This document shows positions 58,060 to 64,000 of a stretch of 64,000 nt of DNA, piece by piece. The position numbers were made by a program, and so were the translations under genes. Each line of letters starts with the position of its first letter. Within the stretch, counting starts at the first letter, position 1. A model generated the notes under the pieces. It was not told the origin of the DNA. It was given only the letters and a program-made list of their open reading frames with translations, and made no database searches. Source of the DNA: an uncultured Erythrobacter sp. (GTDB taxonomy: Bacteria; Pseudomonadota; Alphaproteobacteria; Sphingomonadales; Sphingomonadaceae); assembly GCA_947493165.1 (NCBI GenBank), contig CANLPY010000001.1, positions 62,001-126,000 on the forward strand. Reading direction: 5' to 3'.

Positions 58060-58997
58060 GCCCGTTGGATAAGCCCGTTTCTGCGTCAAGCCCGTCTGCC
58101 CCCAGTCTTTCGGCCACTGGCCCGATTGCGTTTGCCGGATCACCATTAGACCGGGCCGACCATGTCCGGGCTGATCCTGATGCGCTCGCTGGATTGATGA
58201 ATTGGCAGGCTCGGCTATTGGCGCTTGATGCGTTGTTGCCTGCGCTCGACGATGCCGGAAAACTTGTTTGGGGCACTTTGGCTGATGCGGCAGAAGATGC
58301 CGAGCTTGTGTTCCTGGGACTTGATCGCGGTGATGGGGGAGAGCGTGCGTGCTTCGCGGCTGTCCCGGCTAAAGGCGATGCGAGCCCGCGCATGGCAAAC
58401 CCGCAATTGTGGTCACTCATGGCGACGCTGGAACCGGGTGATCTGGCCCTTTACGGCGGCGCGCGCAGCCTAATTGATTGGCACGCAAGGCACCGGTTTT
58501 GTGCGCAATGCGGCGCGTCAACTAAGATTGCGAAAGGCGGCTGGCAGCGCAGCTGTGATGCTTGCGGTGCGCAGCATTTTCCGCGCACCGATCCGGTCAC
58601 TATCATGCTGTCAGAGCACGAAGGAAGACTGATGCTGGGGCGCGGCAAAGGCTGGCCTGAGGGCGCGTTTTCTGCGCTTGCTGGATTTGTCGAGCCGGGC
58701 GAAACTATCGAAGAGGCCGTGGCCCGCGAAGTGTTTGAAGAAGCCGGTGTTGTCGTGCGCGATGTGACCTATGTCGCGAGCCAACCTTGGCCATTTCCAA
58801 GCCAGTTGATGATCGGCTGCCATAGCCACACCGACAGCGATGATCTGACCATTGACGAAACCGAAATGGCAGAAGTGCGCTTTTTCACGCGCGAAGAAGT
58901 CGCCGCCTCGCTCAAAGGTGACGGTCCTTTCCGCGCGCCCCCGAAACACGCCATAGCATCCAATTTGATGCGCTGGTGGCTGGAGAAAACCGCATGA
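58056..58997 (+). CDS. nudC: NAD(+) diphosphatase NudC
   Basis: A 313-residue NUDIX enzyme. A zinc ribbon FCAQCGASTKIAKGGWQRSC is followed by CGAQHFPRTDP; the NUDIX box is GFVEPGETIEEAVAREVFEE, then EAGV. NudC hydrolyses NAD(H) and removes NAD caps from RNA. The start is TTG at 58056, overlapping the previous TGA; the alternative in-frame starts would lose the N-terminal domain. Its stop overlaps the next gene's ATG. Confidence 0.93.
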   Translation: MSPLDKPVSASSPSAPSLSATGPIAFAGSPLDRADHVRADPDALAGLMNWQARLLALDALLPALDDAGKLVWGTLADAAEDAELVFLGLDRGDGGERACFAAVPAKGDASPRMANPQLWSLMATLEPGDLALYGGARSLIDWHARHRFCAQCGASTKIAKGGWQRSCDACGAQHFPRTDPVTIMLSEHEGRLMLGRGKGWPEGAFSALAGFVEPGETIEEAVAREVFEEAGVVVRDVTYVASQPWPFPSQLMIGCHSHTDSDDLTIDETEMAEVRFFTREEVAASLKGDGPFRAPPKHAIASNLMRWWLEKTA

Positions 58998-59689
58998 CAT
59001 CGCCTGCACCAATGACAATCGACATCTATTCTGATGTGATGTGCCCGTGGTGCGCAATAGGCTACGGCCAGCTGACCAAGGCGTTGGAAGAGCTTGGCGG
59101 AGAGGTTGCCGCAGAGATCCGTTGGCGCCCGTTTGAGCTGAACCCGGAAATGCCAGACGAGGGCGAGGCACAGGACGCCCACCTCGCCAAGAAATACCGC
59201 CGCAGCGATGAAGAACGCGCCGCTTTGCGAGAGCAGATGCGCACGATCGCAGAGGGAGCGGGCGTTTCCCTTGCCTATGAGGGTGAGGGTGAGGCACCGC
59301 CTGCGATGATGTGGAACACGCGCGATGCGCACAAACTGCTCGGCTGGGCGTTGGAGCAAGCCGGCCCCAAGGTGCAAACCGAATTGAAGTTGGCGCTGTT
59401 CAAGGCGCATTTCAACGAACGCAAGCGCATTGGTGAACGCGGCGTATTGCTCGACATTGCAGCCAATGTTGGTCTGCACCGCGAAGCTGCCAAGGCGGCT
59501 TTAGAAGACGAACAGCTGAGCGCACGGGTTGAAGCCGAAGAACGCCAAGCGTGGGATCTCAACATTTCTGGCGTTCCGGCGATGATCGTGAATGGCAAAT
59601 TCATGATACCCGGCGCGCAAGCACCAGAGGTGTATGTGAATGCACTGCGCCGCGTGGTTGCGAAGAGTGAAGGGTTGGAACAGGGTTAG
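58994..59689 (+). CDS. DsbA-family oxidoreductase, FrnE-like
   Basis: A 231-residue cytoplasmic thioredoxin-fold protein. SDVMCPWCAIGYGQL carries the CPWC motif; the cis-Pro is in SGVPAMIVNG. FrnE proteins of Deinococcus act as disulfide isomerases under oxidative stress; others are polyketide or 2-hydroxychromene isomerase relatives. There is no signal peptide. The ATG overlaps the nudC stop (ATGA). Confidence 0.9.
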   Translation: MTSPAPMTIDIYSDVMCPWCAIGYGQLTKALEELGGEVAAEIRWRPFELNPEMPDEGEAQDAHLAKKYRRSDEERAALREQMRTIAEGAGVSLAYEGEGEAPPAMMWNTRDAHKLLGWALEQAGPKVQTELKLALFKAHFNERKRIGERGVLLDIAANVGLHREAAKAALEDEQLSARVEAEERQAWDLNISGVPAMIVNGKFMIPGAQAPEVYVNALRRVVAKSEGLEQG

Positions 59690-59710
59690 CCCTTATCCGT
59701 TGGGGGTTTC

Positions 59711-60586
59711 ATGAAAAGCATTCTTGTCGTCATTTTCGTTAGCGTTTTTGCGCTCGCCTTCGGTCATTTTGCAGGCCAGAACAGTGTAGATTTTGGAGGA
59801 TACTCCGCCTTTTTCCTCTGCACGCTGATAGCAATGGTGGTGAATTGGGCAGCCTTTGTCCCCTCCGCGATCGCGAAAACGGACAAGTTTTACGACACGA
59901 TGGGCGCGATCACATATCTGACTGTGACCGGGTTTGCTTGCTGGGCCGCCTATAGCGCGGCGGGATCGCTCGACACGCGCGGCATCGTGATTGCGGCGAT
60001 GGTCGCGCTCTGGTGCATCCGGCTTGGCACGTTCCTATTCATCCGCATTCACGCGATGGGCGGCACCGACTCCCGATTTGAGAAGATTAAGAAGAACCCG
60101 GCGCGCTTTCTAGCCGCATGGACGCTTCAGGCCCTGTGGGTGACCCTCACCGCATCCGCTGCAGTTGCCGCGATCACGGCGACAGAGCGTGCGCCTATCG
60201 GAGCCTTTTTCTGGATTGGCGCGGCTGTCTGGCTGATCGGCATCACCTTTGAAGCGGTCGCTGACGCGCAGAAGAGCAAGTTCAAGAACGACCCCGACAA
60301 CAAAGGCGACTTCATCAATGTCGGCTTGTGGAAGTGGTCCCGCCACCCGAACTATTTCGGTGAGATTACGCTGTGGACCGGTATCCTGATTATGGCCGTT
60401 CCGGTGCTGTCCGGCTGGTCTTGGCTCGTGGTAATTTCACCGATCTTCGTATTCTTGCTGCTGACAAAAATTAGCGGCGTGAACCTGCAGATGAAGCAAG
60501 GGTTGGAGCGCTGGGGCGACGATCCGGAATACCGCGAGTATTTGGCGAATACGCCTGCGCTTATCCCGAAGCGGCCGAAGAGCTAG
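59711..60586 (+). CDS. DUF1295 membrane protein (steroid 5-alpha reductase-like)
   Basis: A 291-residue protein with about seven transmembrane helices. The C-terminal part LWKWSRHPNYFGEITLWTG near residue 205 and WGDDPEYREYLANTP near 272 are the conserved motifs of the DUF1295/steroid 5-alpha reductase and ICMT-like group. Substrate unknown. It ends the run serine hydrolase-nudC-frnE-DUF1295, 21 bases after the previous gene. Confidence 0.9.
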   Translation: MKSILVVIFVSVFALAFGHFAGQNSVDFGGYSAFFLCTLIAMVVNWAAFVPSAIAKTDKFYDTMGAITYLTVTGFACWAAYSAAGSLDTRGIVIAAMVALWCIRLGTFLFIRIHAMGGTDSRFEKIKKNPARFLAAWTLQALWVTLTASAAVAAITATERAPIGAFFWIGAAVWLIGITFEAVADAQKSKFKNDPDNKGDFINVGLWKWSRHPNYFGEITLWTGILIMAVPVLSGWSWLVVISPIFVFLLLTKISGVNLQMKQGLERWGDDPEYREYLANTPALIPKRPKS

Positions 60587-60593
60587 TTCACTA

Positions 60594-60989
60594 TTAAATC
60601 AGCCCAAGCCGTTCTAGCTTGCCCGCTAGCTTTCCGGGTAAAACATCTCCAGCATCCTCACCTTCAGCCAAATCGGCGGGTGCGTTTTCGTGCTTGAGAT
60701 AGCGCCAGCCCTGATGCGCGCGTTTGCGCTGTTGGCGGACCCGGATCAGCTTAGGCTCAAGGTTGATGTTCCAGCGCCCATCGTCGGTCTCTGTAAAGCT
60801 GATAATCTTTGAACGCGCCACCAGTGAGTGGTTCAAAATCCAATACAGCGATCCGCCTTCCATCTCTTTATAGCGGGTTGGGCGGTATTTGGTGGTCAGC
60901 TGTTTGGGATTGGGGCTGTTTCGATACCAACCGGCCAGATCATCCCAGCTTTTCGCGCCAAACGCGATCTTGGTCATGTGAAGCGGCAT
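60594..60989 (-). CDS. DUF1489 family protein
   Basis: A 131-residue soluble basic protein: HMTKIAFGAKSWDDLAGWYR, then GGSLYWILNHSLVARSKIIS, LEPKLIRVRQQRKRAHQGWR and YLKHENAPADL. These segments match DUF1489, an alphaproteobacterial family of unknown role. The ATG at 60989 (MPLHMTKIA) is chosen because homologous sequence begins there. It follows mgtE by 30 bases on the minus strand and may be cotranscribed. Confidence 0.85.
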   Translation of the reverse strand: MPLHMTKIAFGAKSWDDLAGWYRNSPNPKQLTTKYRPTRYKEMEGGSLYWILNHSLVARSKIISFTETDDGRWNINLEPKLIRVRQQRKRAHQGWRYLKHENAPADLAEGEDAGDVLPGKLAGKLERLGLI

Positions 60990-61019
60990 GTGCCTAAGAT
61001 AGCGCCGCCTGCGCAATGC

Positions 61020-62483
61020 TCAAGCGGCAGGCACCAATCCGCTCACAACCGCGAGGCCTAAAAACGCCAAAAAGCCAATGCTGTCCGTGATCATCGTCAC
61101 GAATACGGATGAGGCGACCGCGGGATCCTGATCCAGCCGCTCGAAAATCACCGGCACCAGCACACCGGCAAGGCCCGCGACAACTATGTTGATGATCATG
61201 GCGGCGGCGATTACCGCGCCCATCATCGGGCTGAACAGCAGGGCCGCCACGACCCCGATCAAAACGGCGACAGTGGCTCCGTTGAGTATTGCGACGCGGA
61301 CCTCGCGCCAAACGGTGCGCCAGGTGTTCGCGCGGGTCAGTTGGTTGGTCGCGATCGCGCGCACCGCAACGGCCATAGTCTGCGTGCCAGCATTCCCGCC
61401 AATGCTCGCGACTACCGGCATTAACACGGCGAGCGCGACCAGTTTCTCAATCGCGGCGCCAAAGAATGCAATGATGGCAGAGGCCACCACCGCCGTGCCA
61501 AGGTTCGCGATCAGCCAGCGTACGCGGCTGGAGTAAGCCTCACGGATCGGCTCGTTGATATCACCGTCGCCTGCACCGGAGAGCAGCAATGCATCCTCGC
61601 CCGCTTCTTCGGAGATAATGTGGACGATATCATCCACTGTCACTTGGCCGACCAAACGCCCGCTTTCATCCACAACAGCGGCAGATATCAGCGCGTATTT
61701 CTGGAACATCAGCGCGACCTCTTCCTGATCCATCGTGACGGGGATCAGCGTCTGATCGCGCTTCATCAGATCGGTGAGTTTAATCGAGCGCGGGCTGGTG
61801 AGGATCCAGTTCAAGGCGCACGTGCCAACCGGATGATGGCGCTGATCGACGATGAAAACTTCCCAGAAATCGTGCTCCAAATCGCCTTCTTCGCGGAGGT
61901 AATCGATCAGATCGCCGACCGTCAGATGCTCCGGCACCGCCATAAAGTGGCGGTTCATCAGCCGCCCGGCGGTCTCCTCTGGGTAAGCGAGCGCGCTGGT
62001 AACGGCGGCCTGCGTCTCAGGCTCCAGCTCAGCGATGATGGCGCGCTGATCATCCTCGTCGAGGTCTTCGAGCAGCTGAACCGCATCATCGGTTTCCAGC
62101 TGCTCTGCGATGGTTGCAACGGCCTCTGGCTCCAGCGCTTCCATCATGTCTTCGCGCACGTGATCGTTGAGCTCTGCGACCACCTCGCTCGACATCAAAT
62201 CGCTTATCGCGCCAGCCAAGCCTTGCCGTTCGTCAGAATCGAACAGTTCGAGCAAATCGGCGACGTCGGCGGGGTGCAGCGGCTCAACCAGATCGTAAAC
62301 GGTGCTGGTCTCACCGCCCTCAAACGCCTCGCGCACAGATTTGACGAAGCGCGGCTTCAGCCGGTTTTCTTCATCGTGCCGCTCATCATCGATCCGGTCA
62401 TCCGGGCGCGCGCCATCATCGCCCGCTTCATGGGGCGGATCGGTGACCAGCAGGTCATCATCTTGGCGTGCGTCATCCGACAT
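61020..62483 (-). CDS. mgtE: Magnesium transporter MgtE
   Basis: A 487-residue magnesium channel. The N-terminal domain (LVEPLHPADVADLLELFD) precedes two CBS domains (about residues 165-285) and five transmembrane segments from about residue 320. LMPVVASIGGNAGTQTMAVAVRAI contains the pore-helix motif. An acidic N-terminal extension of about 40 residues is unusual in length. ATG 62483 begins the protein. Cytosolic Mg gates the channel in this family. Confidence 0.93.
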   Translation of the reverse strand: MSDDARQDDDLLVTDPPHEAGDDGARPDDRIDDERHDEENRLKPRFVKSVREAFEGGETSTVYDLVEPLHPADVADLLELFDSDERQGLAGAISDLMSSEVVAELNDHVREDMMEALEPEAVATIAEQLETDDAVQLLEDLDEDDQRAIIAELEPETQAAVTSALAYPEETAGRLMNRHFMAVPEHLTVGDLIDYLREEGDLEHDFWEVFIVDQRHHPVGTCALNWILTSPRSIKLTDLMKRDQTLIPVTMDQEEVALMFQKYALISAAVVDESGRLVGQVTVDDIVHIISEEAGEDALLLSGAGDGDINEPIREAYSSRVRWLIANLGTAVVASAIIAFFGAAIEKLVALAVLMPVVASIGGNAGTQTMAVAVRAIATNQLTRANTWRTVWREVRVAILNGATVAVLIGVVAALLFSPMMGAVIAAAMIINIVVAGLAGVLVPVIFERLDQDPAVASSVFVTMITDSIGFLAFLGLAVVSGLVPAA

Positions 62484-62598
62484 TTTGCTCGGTCTAGGCT
62501 GAGCGCTCTCAAAAGCAAGCGCGCTTGTGCGCTGGTGGGGTGACAGCGCTGCACAAATCTCTATAGCGCACGGCAATATTTATACGGAGATTTCCACC

Positions 62599-63045
62599 AT
62601 GGCTGATAAACTAACTTTCACCCTCGATTCCGGCGACGTTGTGATCAAACTGCGCCCTGATCTGGCCCCCGGCCATGTTGAACGTATTACTGAACTGGCC
62701 AGCGAAGGCTTTTATGATGGTGTGATTTTCCACCGCGTGATCGATGGCTTTATGGCTCAAGGCGGCGACCCTACCGGAACCGGCATGGGCGGCAGTGATA
62801 AGCCTGACCTTAAAGCGGAATTCAACGCAGAGCCGCATGTCGAAGGCACATGCTCAATGGCGCGTTCGCAAATGCCGGACAGCGCCAATTCGCAGTTCTT
62901 CATCTGCTTTGGCGACACCGAATTCCTCGACGGGCAATACACCGTTTGGGGTCAGGTTGAGAGCGGCATGGAACATGTCCACGCCCTGCCAAAGGGTGAG
63001 CCACCTGCGAGCCCGGGCAAGATTGTTAAGGCGAGCGTTGGGTAA
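62599..63045 (+). CDS. ppiB: Cyclophilin-type peptidylprolyl isomerase
   Basis: A 148-residue cyclophilin without a signal peptide, so cytoplasmic. FHRVIDGFMAQGGDPTGTG holds the catalytic Arg, and MARSQMPDSANSQFFICFGD and the TVWGQVESGME segment the rest of the active groove. The ATG at 62599 begins ADKLTFTLDSG. It is followed by a hairpin and then miaB. The symbol ppiB is by similarity. Confidence 0.9.
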   Translation: MADKLTFTLDSGDVVIKLRPDLAPGHVERITELASEGFYDGVIFHRVIDGFMAQGGDPTGTGMGGSDKPDLKAEFNAEPHVEGTCSMARSQMPDSANSQFFICFGDTEFLDGQYTVWGQVESGMEHVHALPKGEPPASPGKIVKASVG

Positions 63046-63073
63046 GCGAGCCAACTCGCAGATTTAGTTCGAA

Positions 63074-63103
63074 AAGGGGCGGCCATGTGTCGCCCCGTTT
63101 CAA
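63074..63103 (+). terminator. Possible terminator after the cyclophilin gene
   Basis: GGGGCG pairs with CGCCCC across a 9-base loop; GTTTCAATTT follows, a weak T-rich tract. Twenty-eight bases after the stop codon. Confidence 0.5.
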
Positions 63104-63121
63104 TTTATCGGGAGAATCCTC

Positions 63122-63151
63122 GTGATTGAACCCACGCCGCATTGCGGCTAA
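63122..63151 (+). other. Nine-codon open frame upstream of miaB
   Basis: GTG at 63122 is preceded by GGGAGA at good spacing, and the frame stops at TAA (63149-63151), 12 bases before the miaB ATG and in the same frame as it. It is either a leader peptide coupled to miaB or a trace of an N-terminal extension. Confidence 0.35.
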
Positions 63152-63163
63152 ACGCGCCCCATC

Positions 63164-64000
63164 ATGAAACCAACGACCACACCTAGGACCTACCGGGTCA
63201 AAAACTTCGGCTGCCAGATGAACGTCTATGATGGCGAGCGTATGGGAGAATTGCTGGGTGAAAAGGGCCTTGCGCCTGCGCCAGAGGGGGAGGACGCCGA
63301 TCTGGTCGTCCTCAACACCTGCCATATTCGCGAGAAGGCGGCGGAGAAGATCTATTCTGACATTGGCCGCCTGACTAAGGGTAAGACCCAGAAAAAAGCA
63401 CCGATGATTGCGGTTGCGGGCTGCGTCGCTCAGGCAGAGGGCGAGGAAATCATGACCCGCGCCCCGGCGGTGTCGATGGTTGTCGGCCCGCAGGCCTATC
63501 ACCGCTTGCCAGACATGCTGGATAAGGCAGTGCGCGGCGAGCGCTCGACCGATACGGACATGCCCGCGATTGCGAAGTTTGACAGCCTGCCAAAGCGTCG
63601 CCGCAGCTCTCCCAATGCGTTTTTGACGGTGCAGGAAGGGTGCGACAAATTCTGCACTTACTGCGTCGTGCCTTACACGAGGGGTGCGGAAATATCTCGT
63701 CCTTTCAGCCACTTGGTGGATGAGGCGCAAAAGCTGGTTGAGGCCGGTGCACGCGAAATCACTCTGCTTGGGCAGAATGTGAACGCTTGGGGCGGTGAGG
63801 ATGATGCGGGCAGGGCGGTTGGCCTTGCCGGCCTGATCCATGTGATTGCCAAGATCGATGGCTTGGAGCGTATTCGCTACACCACCAGTCATCCTAACGA
63901 CATGGATGACGCGCTGATCGCCGCCCATGGCGAGGTCGATAAGCTGATGCCTTATCTCCACTTGCCGGTGCAGTCGGGCAATGACCGCGTGCTGAAAGCG
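63164..64000 (+). CDS. miaB: tRNA-2-methylthio-N6-dimethylallyladenosine synthase, N-terminal part
   Basis: The gene runs off the right edge; about 279 codons are visible. MiaB is a radical-SAM methylthiotransferase that adds a methylthio group to A37 of tRNAs. The N-terminal UPF0004 domain has Cys residues in [24 protein letters not shown] and AVAGCVAQ. The radical-SAM motif is [15 protein letters not shown] near residue 156. All six cluster cysteines are present. ATG 63164 lacks a clear ribosome site. Confidence 0.93.
   Translation, partial: MKPTTTPRTYRVKNFGCQMNVYDGERMGELLGEKGLAPAPEGEDADLVVLNTCHIREKAAEKIYSDIGRLTKGKTQKKAPMIAVAGCVAQAEGEEIMTRAPAVSMVVGPQAYHRLPDMLDKAVRGERSTDTDMPAIAKFDSLPKRRRSSPNAFLTVQEGCDKFCTYCVVPYTRGAEISRPFSHLVDEAQKLVEAGAREITLLGQNVNAWGGEDDAGRAVGLAGLIHVIAKIDGLERIRYTTSHPNDMDDALIAAHGEVDKLMPYLHLPVQSGNDRVLKA

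Noticed and set aside
61620..62543. Open plus-strand frame of 307 codons
   Set aside because: Antisense to mgtE, with no recognisable family and Arg/His-rich composition typical of reverse-frame artefacts.
63026..63961. Open minus-strand frame of 311 codons
   Set aside because: Antisense to miaB, whose radical-SAM and cluster cysteines are clear on the plus strand.

Overview
The window is ordinary, gene-dense chromosome of an alphaproteobacterium. The best fit is Sphingomonadales, and within it Erythrobacter or a close relative. This is inferred from family content: HdaA, DUF2794, DUF1489, DUF1153 and CobT proteins, the plsX-fabH-ihfA-merR order, an F1-ATPase operon separate from Fo, and an 85-residue epsilon subunit. 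No rRNA, tRNA, CRISPR array, insertion sequence or prophage was recognised. About 66 protein genes are called. Several start codons are GTG or TTG, and many neighbours overlap by 1-11 bases, so translational coupling is common.

Layout. 0-1.5 kb: end of pepA, a DUF2256 zinc-ribbon gene, holC, ndk. 1.5-4.8 kb (minus): purM, a purN fused to a YjbR/MmcQ-like domain, and a sulfotransferase. 4.9-7.9 kb (plus): a secreted DUF2066-like protein, hdaA, cysE, DUF2794. 8-16.8 kb: an SDR enzyme, gph, glmU, an HNH gene cut by an in-frame stop, a SOUL protein, a DUF1153 regulator, a secreted prolyl oligopeptidase, a divergent PilZ-like protein and a PAP2 enzyme. 16.9-22.1 kb (minus): F1-ATPase genes atpHAG-[lipoprotein]-atpDC. 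22.3-29 kb: GNAT, TauD-type dioxygenase, a membrane-spanning trypsin-like protease, ada, an OmpA protein and a membrane protein. 29-33.5 kb (minus): priA, an iron-sulfur photolyase and a GST in tandem. 33.5-43.5 kb (plus): DUF4197, tal, cobT, a DUF2513 gene, nitroreductase, cysS, a 2-hydroxyacid dehydrogenase, and a ThDP enzyme with an aldehyde dehydrogenase. 43.5-46.2 kb: an S24 repressor divergent from two small conserved genes, then an MBL hydrolase and a MAPEG protein. 46.4-49.6 kb (plus): rpmF, plsX, fabH, ihfA, merR. 49.6-55.3 kb (minus): DUF721 (DciA-like), two DsbA-like proteins, smc. 55.3-64 kb: mutY, serine hydrolase, nudC, FrnE-like, DUF1295, DUF1489, mgtE, cyclophilin and the start of miaB.

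How the genes work together. Most are housekeeping: purine synthesis, ATP synthesis, fatty-acid initiation with L32, replication and chromosome maintenance (holC, hdaA, DciA-like, priA, smc, ihfA), DNA repair (ada, photolyase, mutY) and tRNA charging or modification (cysS, miaB). No complete new multi-gene system is evident. The points most worth a second look are a cysteine-containing lipoprotein inside the F1-ATPase operon, a lysine in the gamma subunit at the position of the E. coli gammaM23K coupling mutation, two 20-bp-spaced TCCTA/TAGGA palindromes in front of the S24 repressor, a low-GC DUF2513 gene wedged between two overlapping genes, the stop-interrupted HNH gene, the PurN-YjbR fusion and the unusual protease architecture.
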